NCBI RefSeq assembly: GCF_003597395.2
Contig: NC_133777.1
Coordinates: 14,173,917-14,237,916 of the forward strand
Origin: Chelonoidis abingdonii
Lineage: Eukaryota > Chordata > Testudines > Testudinidae
Length of the DNA stretch: 64,000 bases
Direction: 5' to 3'
Under the pieces are notes generated by a model, which saw only the letters and a list, made by a program, of their open reading frames with translations, was not told where the DNA came from and searched no databases. Both the position numbers and the translations under genes were made by a program. Of the stretch, positions 31,950 through 43,128 are shown piece after piece. The stretch's first letter is position 1. Each line of letters opens with the position of its first letter.

Positions 31950-32130
31950 TGTGTCTGGATTAGCAGAATATATTGCTGTAATGCCTCCTTTGTCTTTGTG
32001 AATTGAGTTGTTATATGTTCCATGGTCTGTTCTGGGTGACCATAGTCACACACTGGAGAGTCTTTAATTTTCCATTTGTGCAGCAAGTATCCGCATCTGC
32101 CACGGTTTGTGCGGATACGGGTTAGGATTG
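31950..32130 (-). mobile_element. non-LTR retrotransposon C-terminal fragment
   Basis: One open minus-strand frame reads IRTNRGRCGYLLHKWKIKD, then SPVCDYGHPEQTMEHI. This matches the C-terminal pattern R-T-G-x-G-R-C...K-W...C-x-C-G...Q-T-M-x-H-I found after the reverse transcriptase in several LINE clades. One cysteine of the C-x-C-G motif is replaced by tyrosine here. The rest of the element was not found, and I cannot assign the clade. Degenerate and non-coding today. Confidence 0.6.
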
Positions 32131-32652
32131 CCCATGAGCTTCATGGGAGATCAAAGCCAGGGATCTTTCACGAGGTGTTTATTTCTGACTTCTTGTACCC
32201 TAACTCCTTCTGGCTTTCCAAGCTTCATCAGGGTTGAAGTTGCATTGCTGAAGGTTAAATGCATGGGTCCAAAAGGTTTTATGCGACTTTAAGTGGGGGT
32301 GAGGGACACTGATTGGTGCTAAAGCCTTGGAGATGTCCAGGACTTTAGCAAGGACTGGAAACAGGATTATTCCCCCAACTGCACTACAAAATGAAATCGT
32401 GTTTTGAAAAGGTTCAGAGTTAAACATCCCAGATCTTCTAACATGATTATAGCTACAGAATACACAGACACCAGCCAGCAAAGGCACTTCAGTCTGGAAG
32501 TAATTTCACTTCCCCCCAAACCCTAAAATGCAAGATACAATGAAGTAAATAAAGATGAGTCAAGGGATAAAAATTCAGAAAGTTTTCCAGATAAATGATT
32601 TCCTGCATAGCTCTGCAGGCAAATCTAGGCATGATCTTCTGTCAGACATGGC
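32131..32652. other. unassigned non-coding DNA
   Basis: Probably includes more of the same decayed LINE (32131-32290), but I could not read further motifs. Nothing else recognised. Confidence 0.35.
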
Positions 32653-32660
32653 TCCATAGT

Positions 32661-33028
32661 CAGGACCGGCGCCAGGGTTTCTTGCTCCCTAGGCGCACGG
32701 CCATTTCGCCACCCAGTGCGCTGCTCCCGCGGCTCCAGTGGAGCTGCCGCAGCCATTTCTGCAGAAGGTCCGGTGGTCTGCGGCTCCAGTGGAGCTGCCG
32801 CAGCTGTGCCTGTGGGAGGTCCACCGCAGCCACGCGGGACCAGTGGACCGTCCACAGGCATGCCTGCGGCAGCTCCACCAGAGCTGCGGACCAACGGACG
32901 CTCCGCAGACATGACTGCGGCAGGTCCACCGGAGCCACTTGCCACTCCCTCCAGCAAAATGCCGCCCTCTAATAATGCTGGCGCCCTAGGCGATTGCCTA
33001 AGCCGCCTAAATGCAAGCGCCAGCCCTG
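32661..33028. mobile_element. hAT-type non-autonomous element with perfect 8-bp TSD
   Basis: The element starts CAGGACCGGCGCC and ends agcgccagccctg, inverted repeats with few mismatches. It is flanked on both sides by the identical octamer TCCATAGT (32653-32660 and 33029-33036). The 8-bp duplication and CAG-type ends identify a hAT superfamily element. The 368-bp interior is CpG-rich and built from palindromic units around ggctccagtggagctgccgc. It carries no transposase; the 71-139-codon frames on both strands are translations of these repeats. Confidence 0.9.
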
Positions 33029-33036
33029 TCCATAGT

Positions 33037-33689
33037 GAGTACAAAGATGATGTTTACCGCTATCTAAAGCTCTGGAGAATGCTTTCACACTGCATAACTT
33101 GAGCATGAATTGACAAAAGTGATAAGTTATACAGCATCTTATTTCTAGGTCTCTACTCAATGTGGAGCTAATTGCATATCCCACAGATTTTCCTTATGCT
33201 TTTAGGGTTTGTATAAAAAGAAAGCAATTAAGGTCATAGTCACACTCTGTGTTTTCATTTCTCCTAATTTGTGTAAGTTAAATTAACTCTTTTGCCATTG
33301 AATAGAAAATAACCACAAAATTTTGGAGGATAATTATGGAAAGCATCGTTCCAAGTATCTAGAATTTACAGCCACTTAAGCTGAGTGAGGTGGAAACTGG
33401 CTTACAAAATTTGCCCAAAAGGCTATTATTCCTCAGAAAATCACTCACTAACAAAATTTCCTTGTTTTATTTTATCTCTGCTTGGTGTGAAATTATTGGA
33501 TGGTATCATTTAATTTTAGTCAACGTAACATGTTGATCAGAATTAGAACCTTGCATCTATAGGAACCAGGCAAGTGCTGCCATGCAAAAGCAGAACAGTG
33601 ATGCTATTTTGATGCTAAAACCAGAAGTGGCTTTTTTTATTTTCTAAAGTGGAGTGAGGTGAATAGAAATTAGAATTCTCTTCTCAGAG
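33037..33689. other. unassigned non-coding DNA
   Basis: AT-rich; no gene or repeat recognised. Confidence 0.45.
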
Positions 33690-34675
33690 TGCTGATCCAT
33701 GGGTGTCCAGCACAGCCCTCACCAGAAATGCCAAGGTCAGGGCAGGCTGCAAAAGTAAGAGCAGATACTCCCAAAACAGGGAGAGGGAGGGAGGTAACAC
33801 TGAAGTTAATTCAGTCAGTCACAAACTGTGCTTCTGATCCTCCACACTGGTTATCAGGAAGCAAAAAAGAAATCACACTGCCCCTTTGATTGCATTCCAG
33901 TTCTCTGGCTCCCAGCCAGCACCTAGGTCCCGTACAGAGAGAAGTTATTTAAAAAACTCACATATACAAAATGTTGTTCTAATCCCAAAGGGTCAGCCCC
34001 ATTACCAGGTCAGTATAGCTTTGGATGTTACACAAAATACCACACTGCCAGCCAATCCTTTAGTGTCTAAAACTAAAGGTTTATTATAAAGAAAAAAGAA
34101 AGAACAAGAAGAGAGATGTTAAATCATAAAGCAGTCACATACATACAAGACTTCAAAGTCCATATATCAGGTTCCTAGCAATCTTGGTGAGTTTGCTGGC
34201 TTGAAAGTCCCTCTGGAACACATCCATAGCTTGGATGGGTCATTCAGTCCTTTGTTCAGAGCTTCAGTTTGTAGCAAAGTTCCTCCAGAGGTAAGAAGCA
34301 GGATTGAAGACCAAATGGAGAAGCTGCAGCTGCCTTTTATAGTCTTTTGCCACGCAACCTGGGCTTCCTTTGTTTCAAACAAAAAGCTGCCCAGCACATG
34401 GCTTGGAGGCCTTAGAGTTCTGTCTATAGCCAATGCCCCTGCATGCCTTGCTGAGTCATAAGATGCATCTGCCTTCTCTCAATGGGTCAGTTGTATAGCT
34501 CATGGTCCTGAATGGGCCAACAAGCAGGCTAGGCAGAGCTGATACCCAAACTGTCTGGGAGTGACACCCAGAAGCATAGCACAAGTTTGAAATACAGACA
34601 TGCATATCTATAACTCATAAAACAAAGGCGATACAAACACATAAATGAGATGATCACATCTGGAAATTTGTAACA
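33690..34675 (-). mobile_element. LTR of an endogenous LTR element (edges approximate)
   Basis: On the minus strand a TATAAAA box (complement of 34335-34341) is followed about 250 bases later by AATAAA (complement of 34080-34085), the U3-R-U5 order of an LTR. The likely 5' end is TGTTACAAATTTCC at 34675. The 3' end near 33690 is not firmly placed and no target duplication was found. No gag/pol is adjacent, so probably a solo LTR. The short frames inside are not genes. Confidence 0.65.
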
Positions 34676-35389
34676 TTTTTGCAGATACCTTACCCGGCAT
34701 ATCTGGCATAACTCATTACAATTTTACAGTATGAATAGCCTCAAGTGTCCCCCAGATGCCATACAGCATCAAAAGAGTGAACCGAAAAACATGGATTTGG
34801 TGTGTGGCAGCTCATACTAGATAGTCATAATGGCTCCTTCTGCTCTTAAAAAAAAATCTATGAATATACATATGTAAAAGCCAGATCATCAAGAGGAGCT
34901 GCATTTGGAGTTCAAGAGTGCAGTATAGCTCTGAGGATCAAAACTATGGGTGTTACATGCACGTATCTTAGGGCAATACTCACCTCTCCCCTTGCAAAAC
35001 CCACATCATCAGGCTTTGTGCAGAGAACTAAGCACAGAGTTAGTAATTCCCCCTCTCCCTCCTATACATACAGACAGAGCAGGGGGCTGCAGTTCACAGG
35101 GCTCTAATAGCTGTCAGGGTAAAGCAGTGACTGCTACGTAGTGTTTTGGGACCATGGGATACATGTACTACCAGTGCGGATCGTGTGGTATCTCCCTAGT
35201 ATAGAGTCTGTGTGGAGTCTCCCTCCCCTGCACCCTGAGGTTTCAGAGTCCCCCTTGTGCAGCTAATCCACACCACATACAATTCCATAGCAGTTGTGTG
35301 GTGGGCTCTGCACATCTGGGTATATTTCATCCTGAGTGTTGATTTGCTATGGGACACCCTTTGCCCTCATGTAGCGAGGTGGTTATCTC
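34676..35389. other. unassigned non-coding DNA
   Basis: No gene or recognised repeat. Confidence 0.4.
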
Positions 35390-36115
35390 GCTCCTTCTTG
35401 GAAGGGTTTAATACAGCCCTGCGAGAGGGCTGTGGTGAGGAACCAGTATGCCTGGGCTGACTGAGGAAGCAGCCTCAGCTGGGGTCATGCCCCAGTCAGG
35501 CCACAGGACTGCTAGACTGGACCTGAGTCTCTCTCTGGATGTTGAGAGGGATGGGCCTGGCAGCCGGGAGCTGAGCAGGGTACCTAAAGCAGAGCAGGGC
35601 TGGGGGAAGGCCAGAGGAGCTGGGGAACTCTGTCCTGGAACCGCCCCCTCGCCCCGCCCCCCCCACAGGCTGCAGGCCTTGTTAAAGGCTGAGAAGGTAC
35701 TGGGGTTGTAGAAGGGCAGCCTAAGGGTAGGCAGAGGCAGCAGATCCAGACCCTCCTTGCTTATGATGAGTGGCAATTATACTGCAGTCCGCCCAGTGAG
35801 CGGGGCTAGATAGTGATTGGCAGTAGCCAAAGACTGAGGGGCGGTGGGGATAAGGGGTTGAGGGTTCCCCAAGGGAGGGGAGACCCAGAGAGACTGTGGG
35901 GTACTGCAGGGGGCAGAACCTTGAGAGAAGGGGCACTGGGGTCCGTGAGGGACATGGGGGCCAGCAGCAAGGTGAGACACCGGCCTGCAGAGGATGCAAT
36001 GGAGGCTGGTGAGCTAATTCCCAGGACAACCAACAGGAGGCACTGTGCCAGTGAGTCTTCGCCACCTCAATTACAGCCACGCAGTCCCACTGGCTCAGAG
36101 CAGTCCTTGCCCTGA
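35390..36115 (+). repeat. GC-rich repeat, LTR-element-like
   Basis: A purine-rich, GC-rich block with phrases such as gtccgcccagtgagcggggc, gggagacccagagagactgt and tgcagggggcagaaccttga. I recognise this as a type of sequence repeated in turtle genomes, perhaps from a Gypsy-like LTR or leader. I have no boundaries or target duplication to prove it, and the strand is a guess. Frames of up to 122 codons occur on both strands and look accidental. Confidence 0.4.
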
Positions 36116-37284
36116 TAGCGTTGTGTTCCAGAAACAGGCCTCATTTGATACATGCTGGGAAAGGTGAATTAAATGTGCTCAGATGTTACCTCCTTGCCTC
36201 ATGTGACCTACCCAATACACATTTTAAAAAAGGGAAGAAAACATTATTTTATAGATGCACCATCTCTCAGACAAGACTTTACCACAAAGCTCACAGTCCA
36301 GCAAGTAAAAGGGTTAATCCCAAAGAAAAGGTAATCATTCTCTACCCCTTCAAATATAAATAATCTCAATACTATTGTCTCTCAACAGTAGGGCTTGTCA
36401 AGAGGTTAGGATAATTCTCGTCAGGCCACATCACTGGGCCTCCTCCTAATGCAAATGCTTTTCTACTCCTTGCAGCTGCTTCTTAGCACTTCCTGTCTCC
36501 CCCTCAATGTTAGTGCCATGTATTGATATACATTCAACAAACCTAGACACATGGGAACTTGCAGTGTGCCAGGGACAGCTGCAAGCCCAAGGCAATAGTT
36601 TCCAACACGGCAAGGGAACCAGGCAAATGGATCAGGGTTAGCAATAACGTTAGGCTATTTCTGTCAATTGTCAAAAAAGTGAAACATAAAGGATCTTATT
36701 GCAGCCAAACAAGCTTCCAGAGCTGGAGACTACTCCACAATGGCTGTAGTAAATTCACTCCTTTGTGGTTATTCCAAATACACCAGCACTTCTCCATACA
36801 TTAGTTATCCTTCTTCTAACCACAATGCCCAGTGAACCCTACATTATCGACTTAGCCATCTTTTAGTCCTGCCCTTTAACCAAGGGCAAGAATGTAATGA
36901 ATGAAGCTAGGAACCACAATCAATAAAAGCACTAAAGTCCACAGCTTGCATAACCACAGGAAGGAAAATGGCTTCCTCAAATATATTAGATTAAGAAAAC
37001 TATGTTAGCAGAAAGAGATCCTAGAAAGCCTTGTGTAAGAAAAGGAAGTGGGAATCAAAATCCTGGTTCTCTTGAAGTCAATAGCAAAACTCCCATTTGC
37101 AAAGCCAACATGCATTGTCCCAAAATGAGCCACTAAAAGTAAATTCCTTTCACTACAGAAATAGATTTGTCTTTGAAGACAAAAGTGGAAATGGAAGGAC
37201 ACATTTAGGGCTTGTTCCTGCATGTGGATATATGGGCATGCAATGCTTGTAAAATTAGCTCTTTCACTTGTGCACATGTGAGCA
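36116..37284. other. unassigned non-coding DNA
   Basis: No gene seen. A partial hairpin-family remnant lies at about 37050-37095 (aatcctggttctcttgaagt then caatagcaaaactcccattt). Confidence 0.4.
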
Positions 37285-38622
37285 CTAAATGCCAAAATGG
37301 AGCAAGTAATTAAAAAAATCATCTGCAAACATTTGGAAGGTGGTAAGGTGATGGGGAACAGCCAGCATGGGTTTGTAAAGAACAAATCGTGTCAAACCAA
37401 TCTGATAGCTTTCTTTGATAGGATAATGAGTCTTGTGAATAACGGAGAACCAGTGGATGTGGTATACCTAGACTTTAGTAAGGCATTTGATACAGTCTTG
37501 CATTATATTCTTATCGATAAACTAGGCAAATACAATTTAGATGGGGCTACTATAAGGTGGGTGCATAACTGGCAGGATAACCATACTCAGAGAGTAGTTA
37601 TTAATGGCTCCCAATCCTGCTGGAAAGGTATAACAAGTGGGGTTCCGCAGGGGTCTCTTTTGGGACCGGCTCTGTTCAATATCTTCATCAACGACTTAGA
37701 TGTTGGCATAGAAAGTACGCTTATTAAGTTTGCGGACGATACCAAACTGGGAGGGATTGCAACTGCTTTGGAGGACAGGGTCAAAATTCAAAATGATCTG
37801 GACAAATTGGAGAAATGGTCTGAGGTAAACCGGATGAAGTTCAATAAAGACAAATGCAAAGTGCTCCACTTAGGAAGGAACAATCAGTTTCACACATACA
37901 GAATGGGAAGAGACTGTCTAGGAAGGAGTATGGCAGAAAGAGATCTAGGGGTCATAGTGGACCACAAGCTAAATATGAGTCAACAGTGTGATACTGTTGC
38001 AAAAAAAGCAAACGTGATTCTGGGATGCATTAACAGGTGTGTTGTAAACAAGACACGAGAAGTCATTCTTCCGCTCTACTCTGCGCTGGTTAGGCCTCAA
38101 CTGGAGTATTGTGTCCAGTTCTGGGCACCGCATTTCAAGAAAGATGTGGAGAAATTGGAGAGGGTCCAGAGAAGAGCAACAAGAATGATTAAAGGTCTTG
38201 AGAACATGACCTATGAAGGAAGGCTGAAAGAATTGGGTTTATTTAGTTTGGAAAAGAGAAGACTGAGAGGGGACATGATAGCAGTTTTCAGGTATCTAAA
38301 AGGGTGTCATCAGGAGGAGGGAGAAAACTTGTTCACCTTAGCCTCTAATGATAGAACAAGAAGCAATGGGCTTAAACTGCAGCAAGGGAGATTTAGGTTG
38401 GACATTAGGAAAAAGTTCCTAACTGTCAGGGTAGTTAAACACTGGAATAAATTGCCTAGGGAGGTTGTGGAATCTCCATCTCTGGAGATATTTAAGAGTA
38501 GGTTAGATAAATGTCTATCAGGGATGGTCTAGACAGTATTTGGTCCTGCCGTGAGGGCAGGGACTGGACTTGATGACCTCTCAAGGTCCCTTCCAGTCCT
38601 AGAGTCTATGAATCTATGAATC
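37285..38622 (+). mobile_element. CR1 LINE, 5'-truncated, well preserved
   Basis: A 1.34-kb CR1 copy lacking the 5' UTR, ORF1, endonuclease and N-terminal part of ORF2. It contains an uninterrupted 3' part of ORF2 (see the coding entry). A short 3' UTR follows (gacctctcaaggtcccttcc), then a terminal (GAATCTAT)-like octamer repeat at about 38606-38622, the CR1 hallmark. The same 3' UTR type occurs inverted at 57868. CR1 retrotransposes by target-primed reverse transcription and is commonly 5'-truncated. Confidence 0.95.
37297..38532 (+). CDS. CR1 reverse transcriptase, C-terminal fragment of ORF2
   Basis: A single 411-codon frame remains open. Palm motifs are clear: LDFSKAFD (residues 58-65) carries the first catalytic Asp, SGVPQGS lies at 114-120, and FADD (145-148) holds the catalytic Asp pair. 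After residue 160 come the CR1-specific thumb and C-terminal segments, including LPLYSALVRPQLEYCVQFW around 262-280. The family enzyme uses an N-terminal APE-type endonuclease to nick target DNA and reverse-transcribes its own RNA there; that endonuclease and the reverse transcriptase fingers are missing. The start used is simply the first ATG after the truncation, so this is not a host gene. An intact frame suggests a fairly young insertion. Expression is doubtful without a promoter. Confidence 0.9.
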   Translation: MEQVIKKIICKHLEGGKVMGNSQHGFVKNKSCQTNLIAFFDRIMSLVNNGEPVDVVYLDFSKAFDTVLHYILIDKLGKYNLDGATIRWVHNWQDNHTQRVVINGSQSCWKGITSGVPQGSLLGPALFNIFINDLDVGIESTLIKFADDTKLGGIATALEDRVKIQNDLDKLEKWSEVNRMKFNKDKCKVLHLGRNNQFHTYRMGRDCLGRSMAERDLGVIVDHKLNMSQQCDTVAKKANVILGCINRCVVNKTREVILPLYSALVRPQLEYCVQFWAPHFKKDVEKLERVQRRATRMIKGLENMTYEGRLKELGLFSLEKRRLRGDMIAVFRYLKGCHQEEGENLFTLASNDRTRSNGLKLQQGRFRLDIRKKFLTVRVVKHWNKLPREVVESPSLEIFKSRLDKCLSGMV

Positions 38623-39956
38623 TTAGTGCAAGTTGACACTGATGCTTCTTTAAGTACTCATCAATACAAAACCGATGAGATGCTATGCATTGCAAATGGG
38701 CAGGAATGGAAGCCTAGATCTGCCTGGTACAAGAGGCTTTTGTCACTCCATACAAATGTCTTTTGCAAGCATCATGGTTACAATGGTCTCTTCACCTCTC
38801 ACATCACTAGCTCCTGTCACACAATCTTCCTCATTTAAATGAAACGTTATGTTAATTACTGGAGGCAGGGCTCAAATTAAGGTTTGGGGCCCACAGGTAT
38901 ATAGCACACCCCACCTCCCCAAGGCTGTACTCTATTTTCCCCCATGCACTGCCCCAAGATTAATGCCACCATGTTGCCAAATTCAGAACTGCAATTTACC
39001 TAGCAGGGGTATGAACCCCAGTCTCAGGGAGCTGCTATCCCATTTTGGCCTACAGAGGGAACAGGGGACACAGGCACAAGTAAGAAGCTGCCGCTACCAC
39101 CAAGATCTACTGGCAACCAGACAACAGGGTTTGGGTCCCCTCCTCGGCTTAACAATGTCATGTCCGTCAGCCTCAGGATGAAGGGACTCCTGGACTTCTC
39201 TTCCTCCACACACCACTTCCTATCTATTTCACGTTTCTGTTGGAGATTCTTATGATCTTTGGCCCCTGGAACTCACTTCTTGCTGGTGGTAAGGGGGCAT
39301 TCTTCTTGACCCTGAAGGAGAGCAGCCTTGCAAGCAGCACAGTCTATGGGATATGCCTCCTTAGTTTGTGCCCTATTAAGTAAGACCTAACTGGAGCAAA
39401 GCTTCACATTACCTTTCTTTAGAGGTTCAAGTCTACTTCTGGTGTTGGTTAAAAAGTTCTTAACAACACATGGACAATGAATGGCTTTTCAAGAAAACGA
39501 AAGGGTTGGTGAGAAAATCTTTGTTCTTGGAAAAAAAATTGGTTTCTCATCAACATTCAGTTTTTATTACATTCAAAATTGTGCATGGAAAATTTTTATA
39601 GTGTTCTGATTGGCTCTAGTCATTTCACAGTTTGTGGGAAATCTCCAATAGCTATAAGCCAACTGCTTTCCAACACCACCAGATTTAGTAAGAATAGAGA
39701 GAGCAAAATCAGATGAAAAGAAAATGAAGGTTCTGTTTAACATGTCTAGTCAAACTCTACAAAACTATCCGAAACAAGTCCCCATCATGTTGCTGCCAGA
39801 AAGACAGCTCTCTCTCATCTTTCTAGAGCAGGTATCCTTTCCTCCCACCTGACTCCCTTGGCAGACAAGATGTCAGACATACCATAGCTGGACACTCAAT
39901 TGTCATTCATCCTTCTCTGATTTACCTTTCAGTTTACTTTGATCTTCCCTCTGTGG
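38623..39956. other. unassigned non-coding DNA
   Basis: No gene recognised. 38865-39190 has a repeat-like GC-richer texture (ggggcccacaggtatatagc) without clear ends. AT-rich phrases at 39490-39620 (ggaaaaaaaattggtttctc, ttgtgcatggaaaattttta) resemble the AT-rich foldback family. Confidence 0.4.
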
Positions 39957-40173
39957 AAGGGGTTTTCAAACTGGGGGTCAGGACCCCGCAGGGGACTGCG
40001 AGGTTATTACATGAGGGATCGCGAGCTGTCAACCTCCACCCCAAATCCCGCTTTGCCTCCAACATTTATAATGGTGTTAAATATATAAAAAAGTGTTTTT
40101 AATTTATAAGGGGAGTTGCACTCAGACTTGCTATGTGAAAGGGGTCACCAGTAAAAAAGTTTGAGACATACTA
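39957..40173. mobile_element. hAT-type MITE with 8-bp TSD
   Basis: The termini ggggttttcaaactgg (left) and aaaagtttgagacata (right) are imperfect inverted repeats of the TTCTCAAAC type. The flanks CTCTGTGG (39949-39956) and CTCTATGG (40174-40181) agree at 7 of 8 positions, the hAT duplication length. Interior cctccaacatttataatggt and taaatatataaaaaagtgtt fit a common reptile MITE. 217 bp, no transposase. Confidence 0.85.
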
Positions 40174-40737
40174 CTCTATGGCATCACCTCCAAAGGTATT
40201 TACTCTTCCAGGAGGAGATGATAGACCTTCATGAAAAGTCCATTCTCTGTATCCAACATACATTCAGGGTTGTGTTCACCGCTCTGGATAAATAGCTTCC
40301 AGTTACATTCCTGTACCATTTTTATATTTAAATTTCTTTCCAAGGTATTGCCCTGCTGCATTTCCCCATATTATTTCCACATAAGAATTAGCCACACCCA
40401 GAACTGTCTATTTTTTATTTTAGCCCAACAACCATGTTTCTTGCATGTTAATTATCCTGCCTGCAGTGTTAACCTGAATCCAACTGGCTGTCTTGCAATT
40501 TGAGTTTAAAGAGATATAGGTCACCTCCTTATCATTCTCTCATAACATTATTTTTACTCTCTATCAGATGTGATTTGCTGACAGATTCACTCCAACCTGT
40601 CACAGACATGATCACCAGGATGGCCATGTAAGTTGAATACATATGGGGCACCAATACAACCAAAGTGAAGTCAGCATTTTTATTCAAGTAAATACTGATA
40701 AGTAATTTTTAAGATATTCTGTCGGCACCGTTAAATA
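40174..40737. other. unassigned non-coding DNA
   Basis: No gene or recognised repeat. The 90-codon + frame at 40231-40503 has no domain. Confidence 0.4.
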
Positions 40738-41278
40738 TCTTCCCTCTACGAATGAAAAAGGTTGTGGAAAAATTTGAAAGAGTTCAAAAAAAGAGCTAGA
40801 AAAATGATTCAAGGCCTGCAAAACATGCCTTTAATGAGAGACTGAAGAAGCTCAGACTATTTAGTTTAAGAAAGACAAGATTACAGTGATTTGATGAGGT
40901 CTACAAGTATGTACAAAAGGGACAGATTTCTGATAGTAGAGAAGTCTTTCAGCTAGCAGGGAAAGGCATAACAAGATCCAGTAGTTGGAAGTTGAAGCTA
41001 GACAAATTCAGACTAGAAATAGGGAGAAAATTTTTAAACTGTGAGGGTACTGACTATGAGAACAAGGTATATAAGGACATGATAAAGTCTCCATTACTTG
41101 TAGTTGCTAAGTCAGGATTGGATATCTTTCTAAAATATACGCTATTGCTCAAAAGAATCTATGGTCTGGATGCAGAAATTATTAGGTAAGGTTGTTTGGC
41201 CTGTGTTATGCTGGAGGTCAAATGAGATGATCAGGATGATCCCTCCTGACCTTGCATTGTATGAATGAAACTATGAAC
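40738..41278 (+). mobile_element. CR1 LINE, old 3' fragment
   Basis: Degraded CR1 C-terminal coding sequence: KKLRLFSLRKTRLQ, then KLKLDKFRLEIGRKF (about 40990-41035), interrupted by stops. Then a 3' UTR with gatgatccctcctgaccttg, a type shared with the fragment at 30393-30545 and different from 37285. Much older than the 37285 copy. Confidence 0.85.
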
Positions 41279-41286
41279 CTGTGTAA

Positions 41287-41324
41287 AAGAGGGAAATATT
41301 CAAAAGAGGGAAATATTCAGAAGA
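41287..41324. repeat. 19-bp tandem duplication
   Basis: Two near-identical units of agagggaaatattcaaa. Confidence 0.7.
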
Positions 41325-41419
41325 GGTTCAGGCCCTGACAGCATCCTGCCATTCACATGAGAGGTAGATAAAGGGATCAAGCTAGATAATATGTGAAATT
41401 GAGGGAATGAAGCCACACA

Positions 41420-41845
41420 CTTCTGTTTACCCCCAAACAAATATCCTCATTTTTATTTTTTATTTTTTTGCATTGAGCCAAATATGATTTTTTTCAGAAA
41501 ATTGAGGAAAAAGTGGATTGGCTCAAATGCACTGTTTAGATTAGCCGAAAGTCAAATGTTTCATTGCGATTTTGAACATTTTAAAAATAAATAAATAAAA
41601 TCAAAGGAAATTTCAAAACTAAAGTTTGTTTTCTTTTTTAAATTCCAAACAACATTTAGTTTTGAAAATGTCAAAAATAAAATATTTTGGCTTTTTCTAA
41701 ATTTGTGTGTCTGGGTTTTTGTTGTTGCTGTTTTGTGCATTCAATTCAGCAAAGCTGACACATATTTATGAAGCATTTTGGGGTAACCGAATGTATTTTC
41801 CAATTAAAGATGAAAAATTTTGCCCAACTCTAGCCCTAGCTACAA
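41420..41845. repeat. AT-rich foldback-like repeat, second copy
   Basis: Related to 28890-29395 (shared aattcagcaaagctgacaca and aagcattttggggtaacc phrases). The right end gaaaaattttgcccaactct agrees with the terminal type of AT-rich MITEs such as 4880-5116. The left terminus was not identified. Confidence 0.6.
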
Positions 41846-42121
41846 CTGAACTGTTTTCCTTGGTATTTGCTGTATACTTCAACTAGTGATATTAGCATTA
41901 GGGAAAGGTGGCTAAGTGACAGCCCTGGGAGCTGGCATCCTTCTTTTAGCCACAGAACAGGTTCAGCAAGGGGCCCAGCAATGCAATCTTCACAATCCTT
42001 CCCTTCCTCTTTGCCTTAACCTGAGGTGTACAGACCAGCTCTTGGAGAGGAGAAAAGCAGTTCATGTTCAAAAGTCATTCTTTCTCTGCCCTCTCAATCA
42101 GGGTTCCAGTTGGTGCCAAGT

Positions 42122-43128
42122 CTAGGATGACCAGGTATCCAGTTTTCATCTGGAACACCCAGTCAAAAAGGGACCCTGGTAGCTCCAATCAGCACTGCCG
42201 AGCGGGCCGCTAGAAGTCCAGTCAGTGGTGCTGCAGGGCTTAAGCAGTATAGTCCCTACCTGCCCTGGCACTGCGCTGTACTCTGGAAGCAGGTAACAGG
42301 TCCGACTCCAAGGCTGGAGGTGAGGAAGGCAGGGCTCTGGGCATTGCCCCCTTCACGATCACTGGCCAATGGGAGCTGGAGGGGAGGGGTGGTGCCTACA
42401 GCCGAGAGCAGCGTGTGGCACCTCTTGGCCTCCTCACCTAGGCGCCGAACCTGCTGGCTGCTTCCAGGGTGCAGGGCAGTGCTAGGATAGGCAGGCAGGC
42501 AGCCTGCCTTAGCCCTGATGCATCGCTGACTGGAAACCACCCGAGGTAAACCCATGCTGCAACCCTCTGCCCCAGCCCAGAGCCCCTCCCGCAAACTGGG
42601 AGCCCCCTCCTGCACCCCAAACCCCTCATTCCTGGCCCCGGCCCAGAGCCTGCATCCCCAAGTCCAGAGCCCTCACTCTCTCCTGCATCCCAATCCCCTA
42701 CCCCAGCCCGCAGCCCCATCCCACACTCCGAATCCCTCGACCTCACCCTGGAGCCCCCTCCTGCACCCTAAGCCTCTCATCCCTGGCCCCACCCCAGAGC
42801 CTGCACCCCCAGCCCAGAGTCTGTACCCCCTCCCACATGCCAACCGCCTGCCTCAACCCGCAGCCCCCTCCCTCATTCTGAATCCCTTGGCTCCACCCTC
42901 CAGCCTGGAGCCCCCTCCTGCACCCCAAACCTCTCATCCCCAGCCCCACCCCAGAGCCCTCACCCCCTCCAGCACCCCAACCCCATACCCCAACCCAGTG
43001 ACAGTGAGTGAGGGTGGGGGAGAGCAAGCCACTGAGGGAGGGGGGAATGTAGTGAGTGGGGGCGGGCCTCAGGGAAGAGGCGGGACTAGGTGTTCGGTTT
43101 TGTGCGATTAGAAAGTTGACAACCCTAG
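42122..43128. mobile_element. hAT-like non-autonomous element carrying a minisatellite, 1007 bp
   Basis: The element starts CTAGGATGACCA and ends gttgacaaccctag, inverted repeats. The flanks TGCCAAGT (42114-42121) and TGCCAACT (43129-43136) match at 7 of 8 positions, as for a hAT duplication. Left part: about 400 bases with ggaacacccagtcaaaaagg. Centre: a C-rich minisatellite (42550-43000). Right end: G-rich (gggagagcaagccactgagg). No transposase. The 185-codon frame at 42554-43111 is a proline-rich translation of the minisatellite, not a gene. Confidence 0.75.
42550..43000. repeat. C-rich minisatellite within the 42122 element
   Basis: Recurring phrases gagccccctcctgcacccc, aacccctcattcctggcccc, ccaccccagagcctgcaccc and cccagcccgcagccccatcc repeat every 130-170 bases or so, with degeneration. 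The complementary strand is very G-rich and could form quadruplexes. Confidence 0.8.

Noticed and set aside
32595..33102. Frames of 71-139 codons on both strands
   Set aside because: All overlap the palindromic, CpG-rich hAT MITE; absence of stops follows from GC content and repeats.
35408..36115. Frames of up to 122 codons
   Set aside because: GC-rich repeat with overlapping frames on opposite strands; no domain.
42554..43111. 185-codon proline-rich open frame
   Set aside because: It is a translation of the C-rich minisatellite inside a hAT-like element; unit repeats explain its length and composition.
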